From: Zantedeschia hybrid cultivar | Taxonomy: Eukaryota; Streptophyta; Magnoliopsida; Alismatales; Araceae | Direction: 5' to 3' | Length of the DNA: 64,000 bases | Assembly: GCA_030544215.1 (NCBI GenBank) | Contig: JARZZO010000001.1 | Location: 71,016,456-71,080,455, forward strand | Shown: positions 1 through 12,001 of the stretch, piece by piece | Position numbering within the stretch: the stretch's first letter is position 1 | How the letters are laid out: every line of letters starts with the position of its first letter | Program-made: the position numbers and the translations under genes | Notes under the pieces: generated by a model | Databases searched by the model: none | Told to the model about the DNA's origin: nothing | The model's input: the letters and a program-made list of their open reading frames with translations, nothing else

Positions 1-839
1 AAGCCATCTTCTATCTACAGATTCTACACATTATAGTAAGGCACTCGCCATAGCTACATCAATGCATCTTTATAGTCCCAAGTCCTGGTTATATTTAATT
101 TTCGACTGATGATGTTTCAAATGTGCAATGAAAGTCCTCCCTTACCTGCAACTTATGCTTGTTAATTATGGCACGGCAAATGGGAGCTGCTATCAGGTTG
201 GCAGGTGGCCAACAAACTGTGCAATTTTCATGGATGCTTGAGCCCTAAGTTGACCTCAAATTCATGGGCAAATGCTAGGTAATGATGTTTCAGCCGTGTA
301 ATGTAACTAAAAGGATAAACTTAAATTGTTGGCATTCAGTGCACAGTCCATTTTCTATTGCACAAGAATAGTAAAACTCCACCATACATCAGTTAATTAG
401 CCACAACGACTCTTCAAAAGCAAGATATTTGCACGAATAGTTGATCTTCTAATTGATAACAATTCGTGCCATATTGTCCATGGCCCCCTGCACCTTCCTG
501 CACATGATACATTTCTGCTGGCAAAGATTGTCCATAGTTATAGCTTGTAAGGAACTTCACTCCATAAGGTTACAATTTGACAATAGTTAAGAGAAAAGTA
601 GTGGAACTATCAATTATCACATTTTCCTATTCTTCTAGTGGAAAAAAATGTCTAATTGAGATAATATAGTAAGACCATTACTTTTTCCATGTTCCATGTT
701 TACTTCTCAATTTGCCTATACCATACGATGTTACACAATCCAATTGGAAGAGACTATGAGCTTCTCGAATCCAAGATTAGACCTGTGATGCTAGTAACAA
801 ATTTAACCGGAGAAAGATTTTATGATGCCTGTACTAACT

Positions 840-1138
840 CTTACAAACCACAAAACCCAGGTGTTGAGTTTGAAGGGCCTAGGGTCATAAGCACTGCTCA
901 CAGCCCATCTTAACCGATGTAGAACTATACCCGCTCCAACACTCACCCTCACGGCCAGGATAGGCCGTGAAAATTAGATAGGAGGCGGCACAAATTGGAA
1001 GATAAAACCGAGCAGGACACCTCCTCTTATACCATCTTACAAACCACAAAACCCGGGTGTTGAGTTTGAAGGGCCCAGGGTCATAAGCACTGCTCACAAC
1101 CCATCTTAACTGATGTAGGACTATACCCGCTCCAACAC
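840..1138. repeat. Tandem duplication of about 105 bp
   Basis: The segments 840-943 and 1034-1138 are near-identical direct copies with only a few substitutions, separated by about 90 bp. Read on the minus strand, the unit begins TGTTGGAGCGGG. That resembles the start of a plant LTR, so this may be a duplicated LTR fragment. Confidence 0.6.
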
Positions 1139-2506
1139 TATCGACTACATTCAGAGTGCCGTCAGATAGCAATTGGAGAAGAGCCGACAGAGATAAGTAT
1201 GGCACTAAATATGGCAGAGGAAGCATGCCAAACAATCAGCATACCATATCCCATTCTACAGTTTCTTCAATTCATTGTCAGCCCACAATCAGAGTTGTAT
1301 GGTTCTCTACGGAACATCAATCAAGCACCTGAATATAACGTTGATGAGACCCAGAGTTCAACATTGTTTGTGTAAAAAAAATCATTCAAAATGCTTTGGA
1401 GAGTTCCTATTGGCTATTTGCAAAGTATGATTCATCTGACAATGTAAGTGAAGGAGCTGTTCAACTGCATCTGTCCATCGGAAGGAGTTGCTTAGTATGA
1501 TTCGCCATGAGAAAGATCACAATACTTCTAAACATTTCACGAGGGCTAACAACTTAGCTGTTGCTAAACAATCAATCTATTTATGGTTCCACAATAAAAA
1601 ATAAGCTACATAAAGATCGAATAGATGACTACATAGGACGGTATAACCGCACAGTTATAAAAGAAAGGGTGATTGAATGGAAACACAAGCTAAAATTTGG
1701 ATAAAATTAAGAACTGCTAGAGTATCAACCAAAATTTGCACCACCACTGCTATGATAAAACATTTACATGAAAGGGACTATCCACCAATTACCAAACAAC
1801 AACTAGCTTCAAAACCAACAAAATAAAAGGAAAAACTTACCCATAATCCTTATAAAAAATGTAAAACAAAACCCAATAAAAAATAAATACTAATTACTGA
1901 ACGCCACGCCCACCCCCCCAACAGACACACACATTTCATCTGTCTAAGGACCCTTCGGAACCCATGCGAGAGGGAAAAAAAAGAAAAAAATAATCCAACA
2001 ATCTCGAAATGAAACACAACGGAGAAAAACAAAAAAACAAAAAAGTGTGGAAGACAAACACTTGCATGATAAAAACCCAAATGCGTGTAAATAGAAATTG
2101 ATCTCGAAACCCACGTAAAACAAAATCCGAGAAAACCCAAAAACCTCGAAGCAAAACAAAAAGCCCAAAACAAAAGAATAGAATGCTGACGAATAAAAGC
2201 CTCTGTGGACGAACCAAACCCTTAAAAAGAAAAAAATCGAAAGTGCCCAGATTTCTGCGAGATCCAAAAGCCAAAACCAGCCGCCGACACCGACAACCTG
2301 GCGCCCTCAGACGCAGAATCCGGAAGTGACAGAGAAGTAAAGGACGGGGCTAGACGCCTTACATCCTGAAAGCCTTCTGGCGGCCGGAAACAGAGGGGGA
2401 AACTCCTGCAGGAACGCGTACCGCAAGCGCAGTTGGAGGGGTGTCAAGGTAGCGGATGGTAGAGATGATGAGGGATGAGAGAGCTGGAGCGGGGGTGGGG
2501 GGGGAG

Positions 2507-2548
2507 TTTATATATATATATATAGAGAGAGAGAGTGAGAGAGAGAGG
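2507..2548 (-). promoter_or_regulatory. TA/GA microsatellite, possible minus-strand promoter
   Basis: A (TA)n run at about 2507-2524 adjoins a (GA)n run at about 2525-2548. On the minus strand TATATA precedes a pyrimidine-rich, GC-richer leader, as in many plant core promoters. No transcript is defined by the sequence, so promoter function is an inference. Confidence 0.3.
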
Positions 2549-2689
2549 AGCAAACGGAAGGGGGCTGGGGGCTGCACGAGCGGGACGGCCAAGAGTTCAA
2601 AAAGGAGTTTTATTGCGTAAATAACCTTTAATTATTACGTAAATATAAGCTTTAATCGTCTGCAGTAACAAATACTATTTTTAGTTCTT

Positions 2690-2874
2690 ACAAAAATTTA
2701 GAGATGGGCACCCTAAAGGAGTCATCTGTACCGTAGATCTTTGATTGTACGGTTCAAAGAAAAATACAGATGATCATTTATTTGTCTCATTTTTGTATTT
2801 AAAGAAAAAATAGCCATTCGATCTTTCATATAAATTACTTTCTTAGAGTTGTCTCCATCTTTTTAGATTTAAAA
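2690..2874. mobile_element. Probable small MITE, copy 1
   Basis: The ends form an imperfect inverted repeat: ACAAAAATTTAGAGATGG at the left and AATCTAAAAAGATGGAGAC read inward from the right. The interior holds ATCTTTGAT-like motifs that recur in the element at 3121-3286, so the two look like diverged relatives. I could not define a target site duplication. Confidence 0.35.
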
Positions 2875-3120
2875 AAATATAAAAAATAATATTTGTTACA
2901 ACAGCCAATGATCAAAGCTAATTAGACGGCTATATTAACGCTCACTTTGCAGCAAATATTAGTCTTTTCTTTTATCCGACCTATGATCTTTGTGAAGCCC
3001 ATGAGTGAAAACATTAGTCAAATGCGGTGCAGCATTGCTGCATCACACACGGGCAAGCCATTTGATCAGATTTCATTGAATGGCTGTAACATCAAGTATG
3101 CTTTTTTCATTTTTTTTAAT

Positions 3121-3286
3121 ACAAAAATTGGGAGAGGGCAACCTGAAGGAGCGACTGATACTAAAGATCAGATAAAAAAAGGAAAAACAAATGATCTAGT
3201 TTTTTTTATTATTATTTTAATCGTCTGATCTTTGATCGAATCTCACAAGTAGCTCTCTTTATAGTATTGTCCTCTCCCCTTTTTGT
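3121..3286. mobile_element. Probable small MITE, copy 2
   Basis: The terminal inverted repeats are ACAAAAATTGGGAGAGGGCA at the left and ACAAAAAGGGGAGAGGACAA read inward from the right. The outer arms match well, and the total length of 166 bp is typical of a MITE. It shares internal motifs (GGGCAACCT, ATCTTTGAT) with the element 250 bp upstream. The superfamily is unclear because no clean TSD was seen. Confidence 0.4.
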
Positions 3287-4235
3287 AAAAGAAAATGTTA
3301 AGTGTTACTGCAGCAGTCCGATCAAACTTGAAGGGCTGGGTGCCTGCACATCATACACAAAACATTTCTCTGGAGTTTAGGATGGATTCAAATAACGAAG
3401 TGGCCCAATTGCATGCAGTGTACCATAAATCTGTACGTTTTTTGAATGGTTTAATAACATTTTTTTTCTAGCTCAACCTAGTTTTATCAGATAAGTTAGA
3501 ATTCGTTAAAAGAAAATTTAAAACTGTTATCAGGATATTCAATTACAATTTAGTCACATATCTTTAAACTGATATAATTACAAAAGATATTTTAAATAAA
3601 TAGGTTTTAACTGTTTGATAAAATAGTTACTTTTTAGAAGTATAATTAGATCCTATTAGAAGTTTGACATTACTTTTCACCCTTCCCTCGGTTAGCTTTT
3701 TGTTACCCGTCTGGCCATTGTTTTTTTTTAATATCAATTTTCATCCTACCAATTAACTATTCATAATAGGTCATTGAAGTGTTAAGAGAAATAGCATAGT
3801 AACATAGTAATATATTAAATATTAACACATTAAAAAGTTTAATAGACATGATAGAAAGGTTGACAGCTGTAGTTTCTTAACACATTGTTAGAAAGGTTGT
3901 GATAAAGCTTGTATCCAAATAGACATGATAGGAAGGTTGTGATACTATGCATGAATCTCTAGATATATGTCCCTCCATAATCCATCGTATCTCAATACTT
4001 TGTTTATTAATTCTCATACTTGCTTTTAGCTCTCCACAATTGCACCTTATTTGATAAATCACTTTTAAAAGAAAAATTCTCATTTTTGTTATTCACAAAA
4101 TAATGTGAGCTTGTCAGAGTTATAGATAAATATCAAAAGTTAGGTGAATTAATTCCTAGACACAAGGCTTTACACACATCTAAAAAAGTTGGAAAATAGG
4201 TTTATTTGTTTCAAACTCTAAGGAAAGGATAAGCA
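3287..4235. other. AT-rich intergenic sequence
   Basis: No coding segment, RNA gene or repeat boundary is visible. It contains short A/T runs and near-duplicate phrases at 3841-3960 (GACATGATAG followed by AAGGTTG, twice). Confidence 0.5.
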
Positions 4236-5960
4236 CCTATTATTATTCTCCCGATAGTTTTGCGTCCCTGCCCTCGCCGTGTCCTCGCATCCTTCTCCTT
4301 CGTGCCCCTCTCCTCTTATTTCTCTCCCTGCGGCCCCCCATCTTCGTCTCGTTTCGGTCCCTCCCCCTTTCTCTCTGGTCCTCCTTGTGGACGAAGGGAG
4401 GAGTTTTTTCGCAGGCCTGCGCAGGGAAGAATAGGGAGAAGAAATAGCAGAAACCACCCTCGCGGTAAACATCTTTTCTTTCCTCTCCTCTCTTCCGCTC
4501 CACCCTATTCCGGTGAAAACCTAATTAGCGAAAGAACCCTGACCAGGAAAACCCTAGCAAAAGAAAAATAAGAAAAAAAATACAGGCAATAAAAAAAATA
4601 AAAAGGCCGATTCTATCTGCAATCAAACTGCTACTTCGGGCGCCCGCCACTATTTGATTTGTTGCGTTGCGAAGTTTATTTTTGTCTCGTTCCGTTCTTA
4701 TTAGGTTTTTTGTTTTTCCGGTAGAATCTAGACTTTGGTTTATGGGATAAGGATGCATGGTTATGTGGAAGGCGTATCCAAGTTCTTGTCTTGATGATTT
4801 TAATTTGATCGGGAAGATGTTATTCTGTGATGAATAAGGATTGAACAACCATGTTTATTTTGGACCATTACTTTAGTTGGGATAAGGAAGTCTGTGTATC
4901 CGGAATCAGGTAATCGTATCAAACTCTGGAGTGAAGATTCTGCTCTTGGTGTCTTACTTGCATATTGATGGTTCAAATCTTATTGATTTGGTTATTGACT
5001 ACCAGTCGTCAATAGCCAGGCATATCCACTTTGTTTTTGATATTTTTTGGATAATTTACATAGCCGTGTACGCAATCTTTGCTACAGTGGTCTATATGTG
5101 TCATACTATGCTAGTAGATTACTACACCTGCATATATTCACTGCAGACAGGCAATTGCACGGATGAATGGAGCAAATCATGAGTGTGGTGTTCTTGCCTG
5201 GTGGTAAAGTTGCACTTTAACATAGGTGCACTTTAAGAAATGAAATGTGCTATTGATAGTGTCATGAAAAGTTGTTGACATTCCTTTCCAGCCTTTGTAC
5301 AGGAGCATGACATCCACTGATGGTCGTTTCTCCCATGTTAAGTCTTGCAAACGCATGATCCTAGGGCTTTAGATAATTTTATGCAATGTATGTAGAAGTT
5401 AATGGGGAAGCTTTCTCGTGGACAGGAGAGAGGAGAGATCTTCATCTGCCACTATGCAAAGCCTCGAGTTTCTGAATATTTTTTGAAAAGGGAGAATAGG
5501 TCTTCATTTGCCACTGTACAAATTTCTGAATGTTTCTATGGCCATTTTTGTGAATGCATAATGTAGCATGTCATCTTTCCTTTTTATATGAATCTTTTAA
5601 TGCCCCGTGGAAATCACATTCTTTTTTTTGTGGATTATTTTGTAGTCCTTGAGAGTTGGGGCAGAGATTTGTGTCTCCTTTCCTTTAATACAAACCTTTT
5701 CACGGTAACTTATAACTCCGAAGCTTCTATTGGATTCTGGGTACTGCTAAGATTCACACACTAGTTCAAGACAAACCCTAGAATGGTTGCTACTTTTGTA
5801 ATGTTAAACGTCTTCTTTCTGTGAGCACATGATGGAAGTTGGTTTGTGAAATGTTTTATACTTGGCAAGCTTGGTTTGATTTTCTCTTATTCTTATAGTT
5901 GATTGGCTCCCCCCCCCCCCCCACCACCACCAAAAAAAAAGCAGGTATTTTCTCCGTACC
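4236..5960 (+). other. Probable 5' UTR exon(s) and 5' introns of the MUSTANG-like gene
   Basis: A C/T-rich, GC-rich block at about 4250-4520 has the look of a plant 5' UTR exon. The following 1.4 kb is T-rich and intron-like. An acceptor-like TTCTTATAG lies at about 5892-5900, and another (AAAGCAG) ends about 16 bases before the start codon at 5961. A (C)n(CCA)n tract lies at 5909-5930. Exact UTR exon ends cannot be set without transcript data. Confidence 0.4.
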
Positions 5961-8186
5961 ATGTCAGGGAGTAAGATTTTGGCTATTTGCCAGTCAGGTG
6001 GTGAATTTGTCACAAACAGCGATGGTTCTTTGTCTTACATTGGTGGGGAAGCTCATGCAGTTGAGATTGATCGTGAAATGATGCTGTGTGATCTTTTGTC
6101 TGAGATTCGCGATATGTTTGACTGGGACTGTGATACTAGTACACTTTCCATCAAATATTTTCTGCCCGGTAACAGACATACTCTCATAACTGTATCCAAT
6201 GACAAGGACCTCCAACGCATGGTAGATTTCAATGCAGACTTGATTACAACAGATGTTTATGTTATAAAGAAGACCGAGAGCAGGTACTATTCCAATATTT
6301 CTTTTCTTTATGTAGGTATTTTCCATAGCATTTGTTCAATTCTCATAAGAAAAGCACTCTCTTGCAGGGAAACTGCTGTTGTAGATGTAGATCCATTGAC
6401 CATAGCCACAGATGCTGTCATCCCCATAGAAAGAGAATCTAAGAGACAGAAAATTTCTGATGCCTGGGAGAACATTATCACTGGTGTTGGGCAAGTGTTT
6501 GAGGATGTCAAGGATTTTCGTGATGCCTTGCACAAGTATGCTGTTGCTAAAGGTTTCACATACAAATTTATAAAAAATGATGGGACCCGTGCAACTGCTG
6601 CATGCAGTGCAGAGGGTTGCACTTGGCGGATACATGCTTCAGAGTCATCAGCTGACCAACAATTTGTGGTCAAGAAAATAAATGATACTCATACATGCAA
6701 TGGTGAAATTGGCAAACATGGTCATCGCTTAGCTAATCAACGATGGGTAGCTGGTGTTATAAAAGAGAAATTACAGGACTGTCCAGATTATTCACCCAGG
6801 GAAATCATGAATGATTTTAAGAGAGAATATGGAATCAATTTGAATTATGCACAAGCATGGCGTGGGAGATCTATTGCGAAGAAAGAACTCCAGGACTCAG
6901 ATGAAGAGGACCCCAGCCAGCTGTTTTGGTTTTGCCAGAGGATAACAGAGACCAATCCAGGCAGTGTTGTCATGTTAGACACAAGAGAGGATTCAACATT
7001 TCACCGTCTTTTCATTTGTTTTCATGCCTCACTTCATGGTTTTGAGCAAGGTTGCCGACCCCTTCTGTTTTTGGGGAGCACATCTCTTAAAGTCAGTAAG
7101 CATTGGAAATTGTTGGTTGCAACTGCTATTGATGGAGATAATGATATTTTCCCAATTGCCTTTGCTGTAGTGGAGGATGAGACCGGTGAAAATTGGAATT
7201 GGTTCCTGGGGCAGTTAAAAGCTGTTTTGTCAATTTCATGCTCTATAACATTTGTATCAGATAGGCAAGGTGGTTTGGATGAAGCGGTGTCTAAGGTGTT
7301 TGAGGACAGCAATCATGGGTATTGTCTTTCTCACCTAATTGAGAAATTCAAGTCAGAGTTGCAGCAGTCATGGACAGAAGAGCTGAAGACTGTATTGGTT
7401 GACTATTTGAAAAGTGCTGCATGTGCTTACAGAGAGGTTGATTTTAACAAATACATTGATAACATCAGGAAGGTCTCAGATGATCTTGCTGATTGGATTC
7501 TCTCTACTAAGCCGGAAATCTGGTCAAATGCTTTCTTTAAGGGTTTACACTATGATGTTATGGCCATTGATGCTGCTGAATCATTTAACACTTGGATTAC
7601 AGAGGTTGCAAGGAAAGAAGCAACTGTTGTACAGATAGTTGACTTCATACGGTGTAAACTAATGGACACTATATATACACGTCGAGAGTCTGCAAACAAA
7701 TGGACTGAAATTCTCACGCCATCCATGAGACAAAAGTTAGAGGAGGAGTCCAGCAAAGCATCGTCCCTTCAAGTAACATCCTCAGTCAGTAGTGTGTTTG
7801 AAGTAAATGATGATATAATTTACACAGTGAATGTCGAGACTGGGGAATGCACATGTCGAAAATGGCAGGCCACTGGTTTGCCATGTGTGCATGCTGTTGT
7901 GGTGATTAACCATATGGATGGATGTGTATATGATTATTGTTTGAAGTATTTAAAGACTGAATTCTATCGCTTGACATATTCAGTATCAATCAATCCTATA
8001 CCAGATGGAGGTGGTAATGGAGACACGGTTCTTGCTTTAGCTTCATATTCCCCTCGCATTGGTAGGTTGCCCGGCAGGCCAAAAGAAAAGCCAATGGAGC
8101 TACAGAAGATGAGTAAAAGATCGGTCCAGTGTAGCCGGTGCCATGAGTTTGGCCATAATAGATTGACTTGCAAAGCACCTGTTTAG
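5961..8186 (+). CDS. MUSTANG-like domesticated Mutator transposase with N-terminal PB1 domain
   Basis: The protein has 713 aa after removing an 84-nt intron (6284-6367, GT-AG). Exons are 5961-6283 and 6368-8186, and the split AG|G codon keeps the frame. In spliced numbering, domains run as follows: PB1-like (about 2-95), MuDR-type DNA-binding domain (about 142-222, with a CxxxxC-HxC pattern), MULE transposase core (about 305-400, with a SDRQ motif, and DAAESFN further on), SWIM zinc finger CTCRKWQATGLPCVH (about 601-615), and a C-terminal CxxC-GH-C knuckle (about 695-709). This order, with PB1 in front, matches the MUGB subgroup of MUSTANG genes as I recall it. Those are domesticated, immobile and conserved in angiosperms. 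Supporting domestication, the frame is intact and no terminal inverted repeats or TSD surround it. The natural role is probably nuclear DNA binding and regulation of growth, by family knowledge only. An active MULE is the alternative, but less likely. Confidence 0.88.
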   Translation: MSGSKILAICQSGGEFVTNSDGSLSYIGGEAHAVEIDREMMLCDLLSEIRDMFDWDCDTSTLSIKYFLPGNRHTLITVSNDKDLQRMVDFNADLITTDVYVIKKTESRYYSNISFLYVGIFHSICSILIRKALSCRETAVVDVDPLTIATDAVIPIERESKRQKISDAWENIITGVGQVFEDVKDFRDALHKYAVAKGFTYKFIKNDGTRATAACSAEGCTWRIHASESSADQQFVVKKINDTHTCNGEIGKHGHRLANQRWVAGVIKEKLQDCPDYSPREIMNDFKREYGINLNYAQAWRGRSIAKKELQDSDEEDPSQLFWFCQRITETNPGSVVMLDTREDSTFHRLFICFHASLHGFEQGCRPLLFLGSTSLKVSKHWKLLVATAIDGDNDIFPIAFAVVEDETGENWNWFLGQLKAVLSISCSITFVSDRQGGLDEAVSKVFEDSNHGYCLSHLIEKFKSELQQSWTEELKTVLVDYLKSAACAYREVDFNKYIDNIRKVSDDLADWILSTKPEIWSNAFFKGLHYDVMAIDAAESFNTWITEVARKEATVVQIVDFIRCKLMDTIYTRRESANKWTEILTPSMRQKLEEESSKASSLQVTSSVSSVFEVNDDIIYTVNVETGECTCRKWQATGLPCVHAVVVINHMDGCVYDYCLKYLKTEFYRLTYSVSINPIPDGGGNGDTVLALASYSPRIGRLPGRPKEKPMELQKMSKRSVQCSRCHEFGHNRLTCKAPV
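6284..6367 (+). other. In-frame 84-nt intron of the MUSTANG-like gene
   Basis: The junctions read CAG|GTACT and TTGCAG|GGA. The length is a multiple of three and there is no stop codon inside. Retention would insert 28 hydrophobic residues between the PB1 and DNA-binding domains and give 741 aa. Splicing is the better reading because the inserted residues look non-homologous. Confidence 0.75.
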
Positions 8187-9424
8187 ATGTACTTGTCTGG
8201 TTTCTTCTTGTACATTTCTCACTCATTTCTTCTTCTTTTTTTCGTTTTCTGTGGGGGTAGGGGTTTTGGGATCAATTAGCTTCACGACTTGACAGTAGTC
8301 ATGTACATAAACAGTTCTTTTTTTGGAGAAAACTTGCTGGCAGCTCGTCTTCCTGGTCTAATTACATGGCATAATTCAGCTTCATAGCTTTTCTCGGATG
8401 TTGCATACATCCACACTACCTTTTTTGTGTAGAGTGTAGAGTGGTTCTTAGTAAACTCCAAATGAAGGAAAATAAGAAAAAAAAAAAAGGTATCCCAATT
8501 CTTTCTTCATTATGTTCCCTTGTGCTTATGTTCATGCCCGAAGGCTAGCAGTCTTCTTTACCATCCTACCTATCTGCTGTTGTTGCCGCATTTCTTTGGC
8601 TTGCATGTTTCTTTCTATTAACTATGTTATTGCTCTATTTTGTGTCTTCAAGTAAACTATCTTCATCTCTGCTTACACTAAACCGCATTAACCAGCGTTG
8701 GTAGAAAGCTTTTGAGTTTAGCTGATTTATGTCTTTATATTGTCATTTCTTGAAGACTTCCCATTGGTTTTTTTTCTCCCCCACATCCTTTCATCTTGAG
8801 GGTGCATTTTTTTTCTCCCGAACATTAAGTTGCCGAGGGAATTGATAAAAACATGACCCTCTATATTGCAAAAAGAAGAAGAAAATCATATTACACGGCA
8901 TCCTCTAATGTGAGATGCAAGCCAGGCCATACTAGAGTACCGGATATTTGCACATCCAAAGTTTTCAAAGCATTTATGCACATACAATCTCAAACTTCAC
9001 ATATTTGCTGCCGTACCCCCCAAAAAAATGCCTAAAATTGAAAGCAAACATATAAGGATAGCCTTCTTGTCTCCTGTGAAAATGTTCTAAGGATATCCTC
9101 ATGTGCCGTTAATAGAAGCGGTAAATTTACAATCATACCTTTTGAAATTAAAAATGAAACTCTCTCAACCATAAATAGAAGCGGTCAATAGAAGGCTATA
9201 GTTGCCATGTAATTGAGTTAAGCATGTAACTAAACCATAAATTTGGGAGGCGGATGTTGATAGTAAGGGCGTGGATCCATGTATGGTCCATTTTATTTTG
9301 GTGAATACGAGTTAATGGGTGACATGAATTTTAGGGGTAAGGGGGGAACCTTCGAAAGACCACCAATTATCACAGTTGATTACACTACTCTGTCTAATTC
9401 CAAGGGGAACATCAAGGGGCCAAG
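8187..9424. other. 3' flank of the MUSTANG-like gene
   Basis: The first 300-400 bases are T-rich and probably hold the 3' UTR. Beyond that I see no gene, RNA or bounded repeat. Confidence 0.5.
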
Positions 9425-10070
9425 TAGGGCTGTCAATGGATACCCAAGTTCCGATTTTTCGTTCCGTTTCTATTTTTATTAATGGATACGGAACTCCGTT
9501 AAAGACCACCTGTTAAATTATAGGAAACGGAAATAAATTTCCGATAGTTATAGAAGTCAGAAATAGAAACACTCATTTCTGCACCCGCTAATCCGTTTCC
9601 TTTTCCGAATGATCATATACCTTATATATCCAACTCCTATAATTATAATATATATATATATAAAAGAAGTTAGAAACTTTTTAACATTTTAATATGATTT
9701 TATGGCACAAGTTTGGGTATATTCATATGTAAATTTAGATTGATAGATAAAGTAGATTTCAAAATTTAAAATTCATAGATTGTTAATTTTTACATATATT
9801 AAAATTTTATAGGTTTTTTAATTGCTAGAAAAAAGTTTATCAAAAAGTGAATAGTAATAATAATTCTAAATATCTTCTTAATATAGCGATGATGATAGCG
9901 AAAACTTCCGTTTACTTCTGTTTCCGTTTCCAATTTTCGATTTAAAAGCGGAAATGGATGCAGAAACGGAAACTCATTTTCGTCTCTGTTTCCGTCTCTA
10001 ATAAACCTTATAGAAAATAAAAGCGGAAGGTGCCATTTCCGTTTCCATCTCCAATCCGTTGACAGCCCTA
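9425..10070. mobile_element. Non-autonomous hAT-like element (MITE), 646 bp
   Basis: A perfect 8-bp target site duplication GGGCCAAG lies at 9417-9424 and 10071-10078. The ends are inverted: TAGGGCTGTCAATGGAT at the left and TAGGGCTGTCAACGGAT inward from the right. An 8-bp TSD with TAGGG ends is typical of plant hAT elements. Subterminal regions repeat CCGTTTC/GAAACGG many times in both orientations, a usual layout for hAT transposase binding sites. There is no transposase frame. Confidence 0.9.
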
Positions 10071-10078
10071 GGGCCAAG

Positions 10079-10770
10079 CCACATTGCAGCTATCACTGCG
10101 TGGATTTTTGTAACCAACTAAAATTAGTTATATAGTTCAATTAGTTGATGACTAGAGATTGCAGAATTTTGTCAAGGGTGTTCGCAGAATTTTTGTGAAT
10201 TTTAAGTTGTATTTGGTGCAACTCAATTGGAAACATTTTGGGACTTCCATAAGCTTTTATCGGAGAAATTATTTATGTTACTTTTTCAGTTATTCTTTGA
10301 CTAAATGTGCCAAATGTAAATTTCATAAATTAGGGTAGTAAGTTAGATTATCTGAGAAGATTTGACTAGAATAAATGGCAAAATCAATTACCGTTATCCC
10401 CCCCTTAATATTTTTCCAAGTAAAGGTGAATGCCCAAGTTGACTTCCAACAAAAGAAATTTCCCCAAGCATGAGCCCTGTTATTTCAAATTTTCAAGGAG
10501 ATGTTAGACTTTGTAGGTCATTTATGTTGTATTCTGCCAAATAAAATTCTCGAACTAGTATTTTGTAGATAAAAGGACAATGACCTTATAAAAAGAGATT
10601 GACTGAAATGACTGTCAAAATCAATTATACCAAAGTCTTAAATAATATTTTTTTCATACGTGTATCTTTTTCCCCAAACAACCTAAGTCTCTACGTGCAA
10701 GGGGATCAGCCATGATAAAACCTCGGAACATTTTCGAAGAATAATTGTCTAGCTTATACTCTATACCAGA
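10079..10770. other. Intergenic, no gene seen
   Basis: AT-rich sequence without coding frames, repeats with clear ends or RNA genes. Confidence 0.5.
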
Positions 10771-12001
10771 TGATGCGGCAGAATCCGATTCGGCCCATAG
10801 AAGCAGGCCCAAACCCCACTGAGCCCAACAGCGGCAGTACCAGGCCCTCCGGGAGCCTTCGGCCCGTCAGCGGCCCAGTAACCTTCGGCCCATGAGCGGC
10901 ACCCACGCTCCCGGCCCAACAGACTTCAGCCCATCAGCGGCCCACCAGCCTGCGGCCCGGAAGCAACGCGGTAGCCCAGGGACCGGCAGGTTTCGGCCCA
11001 TCAGCGGCCCAACCCCCTTCGGCCCGGCAGCCGAGTCCGGCCCACTCCGGTGGCGGATCAGACGCTATGACGGTTTGTCAGTAAGCCTCCTTTAGTCCTA
11101 TATCGGCTGCCACCGTTAACCATCCGCTACCCTCCGCTATAAGTATCCTGCTATTTGTAGCCAAGAAGGGGGGTGGTGGGGAAAAACGGATGCCTTCCTA
11201 AGCTTCCGAAACCCCTTAAAGGACTTCTGTCCGAATAGCTCTATAGCTTCTCTTTCTTGCTCCCTGAATCGAATCTTCTTCAGGAGCTAACTTGACCGTC
11301 GGAGGGGGTTCCCCAGGGCTGACGCCCGGGACTCCTGCTGACCGGTTCTTCTTCTTCTTTCCCTCCTGCAGGGGCTCGGTTCGAATCATCGCCGACCTCC
11401 CCGAGTCGGTCTCGACCGCCGACCTCGGACTCCTCCCTCCGGTCTCGACGCCGAACGCCGGCCGCCCCACCACAGGAGACTCGGTCTCGCGCTGAAGTAG
11501 CCTCCGGACTCGCCGTCCGAAGGCGATCCCGCCAGCTGCCCTGCGTCAGGAGCCTCGGCCTCGCGCTGAAGGTGTCTCCGGACCCCCTGGTCGGAGAGCG
11601 GTCCGTCCCCCCGTCCGACCGCGCCGGAGCAGAAGACTCGGCCTCACCCTGAGCCGCCCCTTCGGTCTCACTGCAGGGGAGCGAGCCGTCCCCCCGTCCG
11701 ATCTCGGACTTTCCAGCCTCTGCTCCGACGCTCGTCGACCACTCCGCCGAGAGAAACTCCTGCTCGCACCGCCTCCTTCGTCCGCCGAAGGAGCAGCGGC
11801 TCACTATCGAAGAAGCAGCTCCGGCGGCAGATCGCGCCCCCCGCGGGCGGATCCATTTCATCCCGAGGAGACCTCGTCTTCGCCCCGTCGCGGACCCCTG
11901 TCGGGTCCCCTCGTCACTGTTCGACCCGGACTAGCTCCGGACCCTCTTTTTTCCGGATCCCCGTTTGCGGGATCCGGTCGTGATAGATCAAGTCTACATC
12001 A
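10771..12001 (+). mobile_element. Solo LTR of the Tat-like element A family
   Basis: It starts TGATGCGGCAGAATCCGATT and ends GTCTACATCA, as do the LTRs at 34827 and 41226. It is flanked by the 5-bp duplication CCAGA (10766-10770 and 12002-12006). No PBS or internal region follows, so it is the product of LTR-LTR recombination. It is 1231 bp against 1085 bp for the intact LTRs and clearly diverged from them, so it is older. A TATAAGTA box lies near 11137. The first third repeats a TTCGGCCCATnAGCGGCCCA unit. Confidence 0.93.

Larger units (their letters stand above)
1..2600. other. Left edge, possible unidentified minus-strand gene
   Basis: No protein family is recognisable here. On the minus strand, 535 down to 449 reads as a 28-residue open segment ending in TAG, starting MDNLCQQKCIMCRKVQGAMD and rich in Cys. 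It could be a last exon, but no homologue is recognised and no partner exon was found. A GC-richer block at 2300-2500 on the same strand follows a TATA run and looks like a 5' UTR. From 1600 to 2280 the plus strand is A-rich without coding character. A gene on the minus strand between 2510 and 449 is therefore only an inference. Confidence 0.25.

Noticed and set aside
4218..4571. Overlapping Arg/Glu-rich and Ser/Pro-rich frames on both strands
   Set aside because: They arise from a C/T-rich leader. No family resemblance, and they sit where the MUSTANG-like 5' UTR is expected.
11280..11861. 193-residue minus-strand frame in the solo LTR
   Set aside because: A product of the GC-rich LTR composition. 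Equivalent frames in the intact LTRs differ, and no conserved protein is encoded by these LTRs.
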